DNA of 19,013 nucleotides from Deltaproteobacteria bacterium (GTDB lineage: Bacteria; Desulfobacterota; UBA8473), in assembly GCA_030643245.1 (NCBI GenBank), contig DAOWME010000027.1, forward strand, positions 1-19,013, written 5' to 3'. The notes below the pieces were generated by a model, which ran no database searches, was not told the origin of the DNA, and worked only from the letters and a program-made list of their open reading frames with translations. A program made the position numbers and the translations under genes. Below are positions 6,815 through 15,256 of this stretch, in pieces. Numbering within the stretch: the first letter of the stretch is position 1; every line of letters begins with the position of its first letter.

Positions 6815-7948
6815 TTACGACAATAAAGATCTCGCCACCACGATACGCTGTATCTGATTGGTGCCCTCATAGATCTGGAGAAACTTTGCCTCTCTCATCA
6901 TCCTTTCGAGAGGGTAGTCTTTCATGTAGCCGTACCCCCCAAGGATTTGGACGGCATCCGTAGTTACTCTCATGCATGTATCCGTGGCAAAATACTTGGC
7001 CATAGCGGCAAGTTTGGCTCTGTCTTTCTCATTTTCATCTATTGCACACGCCGCCCTGTGAACTAACTGTCTTGATGCCTCTATCTCCGTAGCCATATCG
7101 GCCATCATGAATTGTAGTCCCTGGAATTCTGCGATGGGTTTGCCGAATTGAATCCGCTGCTTTGCGTAATCAATAGCATAATCGAGTGCGCCCTGTGCGA
7201 TACCCACACCCTGCGAACCGACTATGGCCCGACCCGGATCGAGACACGTCATGGCAATACTGAAACCCTGTCCCTCTTTTCCGAGGAGGTTGGACCTTGG
7301 CACATAGCAGTCTTCAAAAGTCAACTCACATGCGTGCAACGGGTTGATACCCATCTTCTTCTCGATCTTCCCTATGGAAAACCCGGGGGTTCCCGCTTCC
7401 ACAATGAAGAAACTCATCCCCTTTGTCCCTTTCGAGGGATCGGTCTTCACGAGGAGATTGATGATCCCCGCATCATCAGCAAGGCTGATAAACCGTTTCG
7501 TCCCGTTTATTATATATCCATCACCATCCGGGACCGCGCATGTTGCAATGTTGGCTACATCTGAACCCGCTTCCGGTTCTGTAATAGCAATAGATGCTAT
7601 AAGGTCTCCTCTGACAAATTTGGTTAGGTATTTCTCTTTTTGCTCACGCGTACCGGCAGTTATAGTAGGCTCTATGGGGAGATCATTGAGCCAGAACGTC
7701 ACTGAATAGCAAAAATTGGATAGTTCTTCGGTTACTACACAGTAAGTCGGCAAACCCAGTCCTCCGCCTCCGTATTCCTGAGGCAGGGATAACCCTATGA
7801 ACCCGTTCTCAAGGAGTATCTTATGCACTTCCCAAGGAAACTCGGCCCTTCTGTCAAGTTCTTCCACAAGTGGGGCGATCTTCTCTTTTCTGATCCTCTT
7901 CACTGTCTCTATGATCAGTTGCTGTTCTTCTGTCAGCCGGTATGGCAT
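6815..7948 (-). CDS. Acyl-CoA dehydrogenase ACAD1
   Basis: A 377-residue FAD-dependent acyl-CoA dehydrogenase of usual length. The start is the ATG of MPYRLTEEQ, behind AAGGAGAG; a TTG five codons earlier lies within the ribosome binding site and is rejected. AITEPEAGSD near residue 124 is the FAD/substrate signature. The helical C-terminal domain ends with the second signature and YEGTNQIQR. Glu361 in YEGT matches the catalytic base of medium-chain-type ACADs, so the enzyme should be active in alpha,beta-dehydrogenation of an acyl-CoA. Electrons would go to an ETF not encoded here. It is a close paralogue of ACAD3 and lies between the GRE activase (29 bp upstream) and GRE1. The acyl chain cannot be told from sequence. 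Confidence 0.92.
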   Translation of the reverse strand: MPYRLTEEQQLIIETVKRIRKEKIAPLVEELDRRAEFPWEVHKILLENGFIGLSLPQEYGGGGLGLPTYCVVTEELSNFCYSVTFWLNDLPIEPTITAGTREQKEKYLTKFVRGDLIASIAITEPEAGSDVANIATCAVPDGDGYIINGTKRFISLADDAGIINLLVKTDPSKGTKGMSFFIVEAGTPGFSIGKIEKKMGINPLHACELTFEDCYVPRSNLLGKEGQGFSIAMTCLDPGRAIVGSQGVGIAQGALDYAIDYAKQRIQFGKPIAEFQGLQFMMADMATEIEASRQLVHRAACAIDENEKDRAKLAAMAKYFATDTCMRVTTDAVQILGGYGYMKDYPLERMMREAKFLQIYEGTNQIQRIVVARSLLS

Positions 7949-7977
7949 GTTCTCTCCTTTCAATCTGTGAATAAAAG

Positions 7978-8904
7978 CTAAACAATATCCACCTCTAACC
8001 CAAAACCTGTTAGAAGTTTCTTGACACTTTCCACCTCTTCCTTCTTGAATGAAGGGACCTCTTCCAGTTTGTAATCCACCCCCAATCGCTCATACTTCTT
8101 GACGCCTAGCCTGTGGTAGGGCAGAAGATCGAGCCTCTTGATCGATAGGTTAGAGGTGAAATTACCCAACGCATTGATATTCCCTTCTGAATCATTCACC
8201 CCAGGCAGCAGAGGTACCCTTATGATAATTTTTTTACCCATTCCCACAATTTGTTTAACATTATCTAGAATCAATCGATTGTCCACGCCTGTGAGTTTCT
8301 TGTGTCTTTCAGGATCCATATGCTTAACATCAAAGAGGACAAGATCCACATACTCCAGGATCTCTTCCAAGACACTCCACTGAGTATAGCCGCACGTATC
8401 GAGGCACGTGTGAAACCCCTTCCCCTGACAGCCCTTCAAGAGTTCCAAAAGAAAAGCAGGCTGATAAGTAGGTTCACCTCCCGAAAAGGTAACACCTCCG
8501 TTAGAGTTCCTATAGAAAAGGCTGTCCTTCTCCACAACACTTACGACATCATCTACTGCCCTAAGTTCCCCTGAAATAATCCTGGCATCTGAAAGACAAG
8601 CATCAACGCAGACCCCACATGCCTTGCATAGCTTCCGGTCGATCACTATTTCCCCATCGGAACCGAGAAGGGTTGCCCCATTAAGGCATACCTCCAGGCA
8701 TTTACGGCATCCGGTACATTGGGTGTCAAAGTAGAGAAGCTCGGGATGCAATGCTTGGGATTCCGGGTTGCTGCACCAATGGCAAGTCAAGGGACAACCC
8801 TTGAGAAAAACCGTAGTCCTGATACCAGGACCATCCTGAATCGAATACCTCTGGATATTGAATACCCAACCGCTTTTACCACCCTGACCGCTAACCTGTT
8901 CCAA
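7978..8904 (-). CDS. Glycyl radical enzyme activating enzyme (radical SAM)
   Basis: A 308-residue GRE activase. The N-terminal NIQRYSIQDGPGIRTTVF leads into the radical SAM CxxxCxxC motif (C37, C41, C44 in CPLTCHWC). An inserted ferredoxin-like domain carries two further clusters (C63, C66, C69, C73 and C93, C96, C99, C103), as in activases of the non-PFL GREs. GGEP, which binds the SAM amino group, is at 142-145. It uses SAM and an electron to abstract hydrogen from the GRE glycine. The start codon is TTG, supported by AAAGGAGGT about 6 nt upstream; no better in-frame ATG lies nearby. It is the only activase in the window, so it may serve all the GREs. Confidence 0.95.
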   Translation of the reverse strand: MEQVSGQGGKSGWVFNIQRYSIQDGPGIRTTVFLKGCPLTCHWCSNPESQALHPELLYFDTQCTGCRKCLEVCLNGATLLGSDGEIVIDRKLCKACGVCVDACLSDARIISGELRAVDDVVSVVEKDSLFYRNSNGGVTFSGGEPTYQPAFLLELLKGCQGKGFHTCLDTCGYTQWSVLEEILEYVDLVLFDVKHMDPERHKKLTGVDNRLILDNVKQIVGMGKKIIIRVPLLPGVNDSEGNINALGNFTSNLSIKRLDLLPYHRLGVKKYERLGVDYKLEEVPSFKKEEVESVKKLLTGFGLEVDIV

Positions 8905-9050
8905 AATTAACCTCCTTTGGTCGTGTTGTTTGTTCGTTTCAGACTCTATGACCGTAACTTCACGCGGCTAATACTCGTAATTTCTGAGAAGTCACCTGTG
9001 CACTATCAGTAAATATCGTTCTGTCCAATCACGGGGAACAACTCCATTGA

Positions 9051-9968
9051 CTAATCCGAATCCAGCTTAAGCGCCTTAATAGCATTCTCCCTCAAGACCT
9101 TTCTCTTGGTCTCGTCCTTTATGGGTAGTTCGAGAAACTCCTTCTTGCAACGTGTCATCCCGAATCCGTGAGAACCCCATAGGACCTTGTCCCGGCCCCT
9201 TGAGCTATCCATAAAACGGACCTGGGAGGGGTCAAGGGACGAAGGATAGTAGGCATTTATGCCGCCATAGACGTTCGGATGTCTCCAGAGCATCGATGCC
9301 CATTCATCGATCCACGGCCAACCCGTATGGGTAAGGATTATAGTCAGATCAGGAAAATCGATGGCAACATGGTCGGCATACATGGGGTGACCCTCCTCGC
9401 TGGGAAGTGGCTCTGCCGAATGACCAACTTGCATAGATACTGCAACACCGAGTTCACTACATTTGGCATAGAGGGGATACATTCTCCTATCGTCCGGCTT
9501 CATCCCAAAGCTGATAGGGTGAGCCCACACAAATTTGAAACCATACTCTTTAATTGCCCTATCCACCTCTTCGAGGCTTTCCTTAATGCGGAGCGGGTTG
9601 TAACTGGCGGCCCCCATCAGTCTGCCATTGCCCTTCTTGCACGTCTCGGCAATCTCATCAATGTCATAATCCATCATCAAGGCCTGGTCGTGCCACGACC
9701 ATACTTTGCAGGCTACCAGTATGGCGCTCTCTACCCCTATATCATCCATTTCCGCTATCATCTCCTCCAATGAGGACTTTGCCAAGCCACCCAAGACCTT
9801 CCACTCTTCCCCTGGTTTCAGTCCTAACCTCTTGGCGACACCTGCAAAAGTGCTACGGGCCATGATCTGAAACTCATAGAATTCGAAGGGCTTCTTGAAT
9901 CCTTCTTGTCCGTGATAATAAGCCGGCCCAACGAAAAAATCGATAGCCTTGATATCTTCCATCTCCAT
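9051..9968 (-). CDS. Amidohydrolase-2 family TIM-barrel protein, metal site altered
   Basis: A 305-residue protein of the amidohydrolase-2 (ACMSD-like) family, which includes metal-dependent decarboxylases, hydrolases and hydratases. Barrel landmarks are visible: MQVGHSAEP around H183, LTHTGWPWID around H214, and KVLWGSHGFGM near the C-terminus. The usual N-terminal DxHxH after strand 1 reads IDFFVGPAY, so both histidines are absent (F12 and G14). The usual GSD aspartate of strand 8 is His267. The protein may bind metal differently or act without it. It lies between the crotonase (119 bp) and the GRE activase (146 bp), suggesting a step in the same pathway, perhaps decarboxylation or hydration of an intermediate. 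The start ATG follows GAGGAGAAG. Family confident, function not. Confidence 0.82.
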   Translation of the reverse strand: MEMEDIKAIDFFVGPAYYHGQEGFKKPFEFYEFQIMARSTFAGVAKRLGLKPGEEWKVLGGLAKSSLEEMIAEMDDIGVESAILVACKVWSWHDQALMMDYDIDEIAETCKKGNGRLMGAASYNPLRIKESLEEVDRAIKEYGFKFVWAHPISFGMKPDDRRMYPLYAKCSELGVAVSMQVGHSAEPLPSEEGHPMYADHVAIDFPDLTIILTHTGWPWIDEWASMLWRHPNVYGGINAYYPSSLDPSQVRFMDSSRGRDKVLWGSHGFGMTRCKKEFLELPIKDETKRKVLRENAIKALKLDSD

Positions 9969-9992
9969 CTCGTCTTCTCCTCATGTAATGTT

Positions 9993-10030
9993 GCAAAGCA
10001 GATCTCCCTGAGATGTATGAAACGCTTTGC
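9993..10030. promoter_or_regulatory. Nested hairpin in the crotonase-amidohydrolase spacer
   Basis: Outer arms GCAAAGC (9993-9999) and GCTTTGC (10024-10030) enclose an inner dyad ATCTC-N3-GAGAT (10002-10014). The structure lies 25-62 nt upstream of the amidohydrolase start codon, on the mRNA leader side. It has no T-run, so it is more likely an RNA-processing or translation-tuning structure than a terminator. Confidence 0.3.
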
Positions 10031-10087
10031 TTCCTAGACGGTTACCTCCCCGAGGACCTTTTTACCCTTTTCGGGCCTCACCACACT

Positions 10088-10855
10088 CTATCTTCCCTTA
10101 AATACCGGCTTCCTTTTCTCCAGAAATGCTGTTGTTCCCTCTTTGGCATCTTCTGTCCCAAACAACATGGCCATAGCATCAGTGGCATAAGCCAGGTCTT
10201 CACCCCAGAGATGCCTATTGTACGCTGATTTAGCAAATTGAACGGCAAGAGGCCCCTGGGCCATAATCCTTTTCGCCATGGCAATCGCTTCATCCATGAG
10301 TTTATCGTGAGGCACAACCTTGTTGGCGAGATTAATCCGAAAGGCTTCTTCAGCAGATATAGGGTCTGTGGTCATGGTCAATTCCTTGGCCTTGTTTCTG
10401 CCGATTAGTTGATCGAGGCGCACAATGGCGAACCCGGGGACCAGTCCCAGCCTCGCTTCCGGGACGCCGAACTGTGCCTTATCTGAGGCGATGATGATAT
10501 CGCAGCTAATGGCTAGTTCCAGCCCGCCGCCCAAGGCAAGTCCGTTAACCGCGGCAATTACCGGCTTTATGAGTTTCTCCGCACGACATAGGGCGGTCAT
10601 AAATATTTCCTTCATATACCGCTTCATATTCGCAGGGGTCGGGTCGATCCCGGTAATATCAGCGCCGGCACAAAAGGACCGGCCCTTGCCAGTGACGATA
10701 GCGATCTGGACTTCGTCATCTCCGTCCACCTCGTCAAACCCTTGCCTTAGACCACTCACTATGCCTGAGCTTAGAGCATTGAGCTTGGGCTGATCATCGA
10801 GGGTCATTACAACGATACCTTCCTTCTTCTCGTAGTCGACACTACCAAACCTCAT
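10088..10855 (-). CDS. Enoyl-CoA hydratase/isomerase (crotonase) family protein
   Basis: A 255-residue crotonase, starting at the ATG behind AAAGGAGGG; a GTG six codons upstream overlaps that site and is rejected. The oxyanion-hole segments are present: FCAGADI near residue 61 and NGLALGGGLELA at 104-115. Both catalytic acids expected for hydration are there: Glu113 (GGGLE) and Glu133 (VPEARLGLVPG). Water addition to a 2-enoyl-CoA is therefore the simplest prediction, although crotonases also include ring hydrolases and isomerases. The usual GGTQRL helix start reads GFAIVRLDQLIG, which is atypical. It lies 55 bp after GRE2 in the probable operon and would act on a product of the ACADs. Confidence 0.9.
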   Translation of the reverse strand: MRFGSVDYEKKEGIVVMTLDDQPKLNALSSGIVSGLRQGFDEVDGDDEVQIAIVTGKGRSFCAGADITGIDPTPANMKRYMKEIFMTALCRAEKLIKPVIAAVNGLALGGGLELAISCDIIIASDKAQFGVPEARLGLVPGFAIVRLDQLIGRNKAKELTMTTDPISAEEAFRINLANKVVPHDKLMDEAIAMAKRIMAQGPLAVQFAKSAYNRHLWGEDLAYATDAMAMLFGTEDAKEGTTAFLEKRKPVFKGR

Positions 10856-10910
10856 TTTTCCCTCCTTTGACACTTGTCTCGGTTATACATCAAATGGCCT
10901 TCTCTTGGCT

Positions 10911-13289
10911 TCAGTCTAACTTTAACTCTGTCCGCTTTATAATTTCATCTTGAAGCGGTTTGTCCAGGTGGATGAAAAAGGCGCTGAAACCGGCGACCCT
11001 GACAACCAAGTCCCGATAATCTTCAGGATGAAACTGGGCCTCTTTCAGCTTATCCGCACCCACGCAATTGAACTGTATATGATACCCACCAAGGTCCATG
11101 TAAGTCTTCACGAGGGCCAGGAACTTCCGTGCCCCTTCCAAACCCTCGAGCGCCGAAGGATGAAACTTCACGTTAAAGTGATTTGCACCAAATCTCACAC
11201 AGTCCAGGACTTGAGCCGCTGAGTTTATAAGTGCGGTCGGTCCATGGGTGTCCGTGCCGGGCTGAGCTGATACACTCGCGTCTGTGATGGCGGTCCTTGC
11301 CTTCCTCCCGTTGGGTAACGCCCCGGTGTTTGAACCGAGAAAGGCATGGGTGGTGACTGAAAGCGCCTCCGGTTTTATGGGCCTGCCGAGAAAATCATCC
11401 GGAAACTCTCTATGCTTATGCCAAAAGATATCATACCATTCTTTCGTTATGGAATCTGTGTAAGCATCGTTATTCCCGTATTTTGGAGCATCCAAACACA
11501 TCTGCAGGATCTCTTCAAACCCTTTGAAATCAACGGCAAGCGCTTCCTTTAGCTGCTCTAAAGTGATCTTCTTCTCCTCGAATACCAATTTCTTCATCGC
11601 AGCCAGGGAGTTTGCTAAATCGACCGTTCCCACAGCAACGGTCGAACTCCCGGCGCTGTATTTGGCGCCACCCTCGTGCAGGTCTTTGCCTTTCCTGATA
11701 CACTCAGGATTCAATGAAGAGGCCCAGGGAACAGGTATATCCCGCATCACATTCCATGAGATACGGTTAACCGAACGGAGAAGAGAGAAGAAATGCTCAA
11801 ATTGCTTCTTGACCGCCTCATGAAGCTCCTGGTAAGACTCAAAGGAGCTTCCATTCTGCGGACCTATCTGCCGGCCATTCAACGGATCCTTACCGTTATT
11901 CAATGCCAGCTCCAGCATCTTCGGCATGTTGAAGAAACCCTCCCACAAGGTATCGGAACAACCGCAGACCGCATTCTGAACACAGCCCCAAATTGTAAGG
12001 TTTCGCGCTTCCTCGAGGGTTATCCCCTCACTACCATGGTGGAATAGGTTCTGCTGTATGGCAACATCCGTATTATAAAATGCAGGTTGACCTATGCCTG
12101 TCCTTATCACATCAACGCACTTGAGCAGAAAATCCTCAGAAAGTTTGTTGTGGTAGAATAGGTTTGTAAGGGGTTCCGGCAACATGTTACGTTTATGCGC
12201 CTCTAAAACCAGGAAATCCAGCTCATTGGTAGCATCTTTCCCATCCGGCGTTAGGCCCCCCAGGACCAAATGCATGGCCAAACGGGCTGACGAACCCGAA
12301 AAGGTGCGCATGGGCAGGACATATTCTCCGAGACCCTGGATCTTGATGAAGTACAGCTGCAACAATTGCGTGACCTCTTCATCGGTTATTATACCCTTTT
12401 CCTTATCCTCCTTGTAGAATGGATACATGTACTGTGTAAACCTTGCCGGGATACACGTAAGCACCGCAGTTTCCATCCAAGAAATCATTTGAAGAAACCA
12501 AACAAACTGAACCGCTTCATGAAAAGTCCTCGGCCGGTTGGCGGGAACCCACTCGCATCTCTCGGCAATTCTCTCCAACTCCTCTTTTCTTTCCGGGTCT
12601 CTCTCATTCTCGGCCATATCCCGTGCGAACCGGGCGTATCTTCCGGCAAGGGTGATCACTGCCCGAAGGCATATAAGGACTGCATTATAGAATTGCCATT
12701 TGGGGAAGGATTCATAATCGCCCGGGTTGAGCTTGCCCCTCTCCTCCTCTACCTCCGCGATAATGCCATTCAGCCCTGCTTTCAAGAGATTAGGGTAGTC
12801 AGGGTTCGCTATCATGGGCGCCTGTATGGAGTCCTCCGCCCATACCCCGCAGGCACTTATCTTGTTTATGTCCTCTCCCAATACGTCGAGGACCGTTTTT
12901 CTTGTTTTGTAATATGTGTTACGCTCGCCCCAGTATTCTATAGCCCTCTCTATCCTCTCCGCATCCTCATCGGTTTTGCCGTAACTCCCAAGGTGTCCGC
13001 AAAACTCTGTCTGCTTCTTCATCCATCTGCAGCTATACTCAGGGAAAGGATAATGTCCCACCTTATACTTGGTGACCGTGCCGACAATGGGATTGTTATC
13101 TATGAAGAGCGTCTTCTCATTACACATCTTTTCAATCAACTTCGCCCGCCTCAATTCCGCCGGCATTCCATCCGTCTCTTTGTACGACTCCAGTTGAAAC
13201 ACAACCCTCTCTGTATCCATATGAGGGGCTGTTGATAATAATTCTTCTCTTTCCCTATTGATCCTCTCTGCCATTGCCTTCGTATCCAT
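10911..13289 (-). CDS. Glycyl radical enzyme GRE2 (PFL-like family, reaction unknown)
   Basis: A 792-residue GRE from the ATG of MDTKAMAERI, chosen because AAAGGAGGG lies just upstream; an in-frame ATG nine codons earlier has no such site. The radical glycine is G767 in RVAGFSAFF. The active-site cysteine is C436 in IWGCVQNAVCGCS, followed by Gln438, the same Gly-Cys-x-Gln pattern as in GRE1 and GRE3. It is clearly distinct from those two, sharing long blocks (KDATNEL, LSEDFL, GQPAF, PGTDTHGPTAL) but differing through most of the sequence. It follows ACAD2 by 132 bp and precedes the crotonase. It presumably uses the same activase. The reaction is unknown; PFL and the known dehydratases are unlikely because the residues flanking the active-site cysteine differ. 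Confidence 0.93.
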   Translation of the reverse strand: MDTKAMAERINREREELLSTAPHMDTERVVFQLESYKETDGMPAELRRAKLIEKMCNEKTLFIDNNPIVGTVTKYKVGHYPFPEYSCRWMKKQTEFCGHLGSYGKTDEDAERIERAIEYWGERNTYYKTRKTVLDVLGEDINKISACGVWAEDSIQAPMIANPDYPNLLKAGLNGIIAEVEEERGKLNPGDYESFPKWQFYNAVLICLRAVITLAGRYARFARDMAENERDPERKEELERIAERCEWVPANRPRTFHEAVQFVWFLQMISWMETAVLTCIPARFTQYMYPFYKEDKEKGIITDEEVTQLLQLYFIKIQGLGEYVLPMRTFSGSSARLAMHLVLGGLTPDGKDATNELDFLVLEAHKRNMLPEPLTNLFYHNKLSEDFLLKCVDVIRTGIGQPAFYNTDVAIQQNLFHHGSEGITLEEARNLTIWGCVQNAVCGCSDTLWEGFFNMPKMLELALNNGKDPLNGRQIGPQNGSSFESYQELHEAVKKQFEHFFSLLRSVNRISWNVMRDIPVPWASSLNPECIRKGKDLHEGGAKYSAGSSTVAVGTVDLANSLAAMKKLVFEEKKITLEQLKEALAVDFKGFEEILQMCLDAPKYGNNDAYTDSITKEWYDIFWHKHREFPDDFLGRPIKPEALSVTTHAFLGSNTGALPNGRKARTAITDASVSAQPGTDTHGPTALINSAAQVLDCVRFGANHFNVKFHPSALEGLEGARKFLALVKTYMDLGGYHIQFNCVGADKLKEAQFHPEDYRDLVVRVAGFSAFFIHLDKPLQDEIIKRTELKLD

Positions 13290-13421
13290 CTTTCCCTCCT
13301 TTTTTATGAGAGGCACCTAAAACCCCTCTTTTCACTTGACCGGCCATTCTTGAAAGTTCCACGTTCGCTTCGCCAGATAAATGCCCGGAGCCCATGCCCC
13401 GTTTTTTGAGATCCCTGGCGT

Positions 13422-14564
13422 CTATTTGCCGAGCAGTGAACGGGCAATCAATACCCTCTGGATTTGATTTGTGCCGGCTGCTATTTGTGTGGCCTTCGCA
13501 TCCCGCATCATCCTTTCCATGGGATACTCCTTCATGTATCCATAACCCCCGAGTACCTGTACAGCATCGGTGGTAACCTTCATGGCGGCATCGGTTATGA
13601 AACACTTAGCTATAGCTGATTTCAGACCGCCGTCCTCAACCCCACGATCTATCTGAGATGCAGCATCATAGAGTATGGAACGACCAACCTCCACCTGTAT
13701 TGCCATGTCGGCCAGCATAAACTGTATACCCTGAAATTCGGCAATAGGTTTGCCAAACTGCACCCTCTCTTTAGCATATTGTGTAGCATAATCTAGGGCG
13801 CCCTGTGAAGTACCGAGGGCCATGGAGGCAAACCACAGACGTTCCACATTGAGGGAGTTGACCAATATGCTAAAGCCATCACCCTCTTTGCCGAGCAGGT
13901 CCTCTTTTGGGACTTTGACGTCTTCAAGTATGATTTCCGAACTTGCAGAACCTCTCATACCCATGGGATTTTCTATCTTACCTATACTGAAACCACTGGT
14001 CTCTCTCTCAACAATAAAAGCAGATAACCCTCTTGTCCTCTTCTCCGGAGATGTAGAAGCATAGACCCCGTATAAGTCAGCCACCCCGCCAAGGGAGATG
14101 AAACACTTGGTCCCGTTCAGAATATAATTATCTCCTTTTAGAACAGCCCTGGTTCTCATTGAGCTCAAGTCTGAACCTACATTAGGCTCTGTTACGGCCA
14201 TTGCAGCAATCTTGTCCCCCCGGGACAGGAGACCAAAATACTTCTTCTTCTGTTCCTTATTGCCTACCGAGAACAGTAAATCAATAATAAGGTGAACGCT
14301 AAAAAACAAGCTGGCAGCAGTAAATGAGACCTTGGACACCTCCTCCATCACCATACAGATGGTCGCTACGTTGGCACCTATCCCTCCATATTCTTCCGGA
14401 AGTCCCATCTTAAGAAGGCCGTTTTCAACAAAGGCCTCTTTAATATCATAGGGAAATTTATTACTTTCGTCGATCTCCGCCGCCCTTGGCGCGATCCTCT
14501 CCGCTACCAATTTCTTTACCATCTCTCGAATCATGCGTTGTTCTTCCGTAAATTCAAAACCCAT
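13422..14564 (-). CDS. Acyl-CoA dehydrogenase ACAD2, isovaleryl-CoA dehydrogenase-type catalytic base
   Basis: A 380-residue ACAD with AVTEPNVGSD (123-132) and the C-terminal FAD-domain signature. At the usual base position the sequence is IAAGTNQIQR, with Ala363 instead of the Glu of YEGT. Instead, Glu241 in NSLNVERLW aligns with the helix-G glutamate used by isovaleryl-CoA and long-chain ACADs. The enzyme should therefore be active but of the relocated-base type, often linked to branched or bulky acyl-CoAs. It appears to be first in the probable operon ending at 4359, with a candidate promoter at 14802-14828. The start ATG has AAGGTGG 7 nt upstream. The ETF partner is not in the window. The substrate is unassigned. 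Confidence 0.92.
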   Translation of the reverse strand: MGFEFTEEQRMIREMVKKLVAERIAPRAAEIDESNKFPYDIKEAFVENGLLKMGLPEEYGGIGANVATICMVMEEVSKVSFTAASLFFSVHLIIDLLFSVGNKEQKKKYFGLLSRGDKIAAMAVTEPNVGSDLSSMRTRAVLKGDNYILNGTKCFISLGGVADLYGVYASTSPEKRTRGLSAFIVERETSGFSIGKIENPMGMRGSASSEIILEDVKVPKEDLLGKEGDGFSILVNSLNVERLWFASMALGTSQGALDYATQYAKERVQFGKPIAEFQGIQFMLADMAIQVEVGRSILYDAASQIDRGVEDGGLKSAIAKCFITDAAMKVTTDAVQVLGGYGYMKEYPMERMMRDAKATQIAAGTNQIQRVLIARSLLGK

Positions 14565-14695
14565 AATTTTCCACCTTACAAAGACCCATTACAGGAATTT
14601 GGAGAACCATCCCCTTTATCCAGGCCGCCAATGCTGTTGAATTAAGGGATATGTTTCTTCTTGAGTTCTTGTCTTTTGACAATGCCCTTTTTTAT

Positions 14696-14736
14696 AAATT
14701 CCTCCCCCTTGATGAGGGAGGTTAGCCCGGGGTGAA
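14696..14736. repeat. REP-like palindromic element
   Basis: AAATT is followed by the stem CCTCCC ... GGGAGG (14701-14721, loop around CTTGATG) and then GTTAGCCCGGGG. The form 'CCTCCC-cttgat-GGGAGG-ttag' resembles short dispersed repeats I recall from many anaerobic proteobacterial genomes; this is memory, not a search. The element sits in the untranslated leader of the ACAD2 operon. Confidence 0.4.
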
Positions 14737-14801
14737 AACTCTGAATCGGAATCTTGTTGACGCCCACCTTCCCGGAAGCTTATTTGTGTATGTGAACTTA
14801 T

Positions 14802-14828
14802 GATCATATATTTGATCTAATTTGTCAA
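14802..14828 (-). promoter_or_regulatory. Candidate promoter and operator for the ACAD2-GRE2-...-GRE1 operon
   Basis: The minus strand has a perfect TTGACA (14823-14828). It is followed by an AT-rich stretch with TATGAT (14803-14808), five of six matches to a -10 box, but the spacing of 14 bp is short. A perfect dyad GATCA-N6-TGATC (14802-14817) overlaps the -10, as a repressor site would. It is about 240 bp upstream of ACAD2, leaving a long leader that carries the REP-like hairpin. Confidence 0.35.
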
Positions 14829-14864
14829 GGGAAGTTCTTTGCCTGCCCCAGCGAATGGTTACAG

Positions 14865-15245
14865 AATACTCCCTACATCCGAACCAGCTCCCGGTTCGGT
14901 AATAGCGATGGAAGCGATAATCTCCCCTTTAGCCATCCTTGGCACACATTTTTCCTTTTGCTCGGGTGTGCCGGCAATCAAGATCGTAATGAAAACACTT
15001 CGCTATGGCCGAAATGGAACTCACATCTCTTATTCCATGATCTACCTGAGAAGCACCTCTTAGACCCATGGCATTTTCTATCCTGCCCACGCTGATACCA
15101 CTGGTCTCTCTCTCAATGAGAAAAGCGTATAACCCTCTTGTCTCCTTCTCTGGAGGTATAGCGGCACAGAGCCCATAAAGGTCAGCTCCCTCACCCAGGG
15201 AGATGAAACACTTGGCCCCGTTCAAGACGTGATTGTCTCCTTTTA
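14865..15245 (-). pseudogene. Scrambled acyl-CoA dehydrogenase remnant
   Basis: Three ACAD fragments are joined in non-native order. From 15245 leftward the reading KGDNHVLNGAKCFISLG and onward matches ACAD2 residues about 142-206. It then jumps at a shared Ala-Ser to the equivalent of ACAD2 residues about 302-325 (SAIAKCF). It then switches to a 120-bp segment (14865-14984) matching ACAD3 at 18443-18562 in 117 of 120 positions, which encodes an earlier part of the ACAD fold (AITEPGAGSD) in another frame. There is no start, no C-terminus and no YEGT region, so no functional product is expected. It begins about 10 bp past the GRE3 stop. Confidence 0.85.
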
Positions 15246-15256
15246 TTCGTTGTTCA

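Larger units (their letters stand above)
4359..7948 (-). repeat. Direct repeat copy A (ACAD1-GRE1), paralogue of 15257-18844
   Basis: The GRE coding parts of copies A and B are offset by exactly 10898 bp with no indel. The intergenic spacer differs by 2 bp, and the ACAD genes are the same length. Nucleotide identity is uneven: about 80% near the GRE 3' end, above 90% in the middle, and perfect for 101 nt at 4885-4985 against 15783-15883. This pattern suggests an old duplication later touched by gene conversion. Confidence 0.8.

Noticed and set aside
13290..13421. Small peptide gene between ACAD2 and GRE2
   Set aside because: The only open frame runs into GRE2 out of frame and lacks a ribosome binding site.
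14616..14807. 63-codon minus-strand frame upstream of ACAD2
   Set aside because: It spans the REP-like hairpin, has polar low-information sequence and no convincing ribosome binding site.
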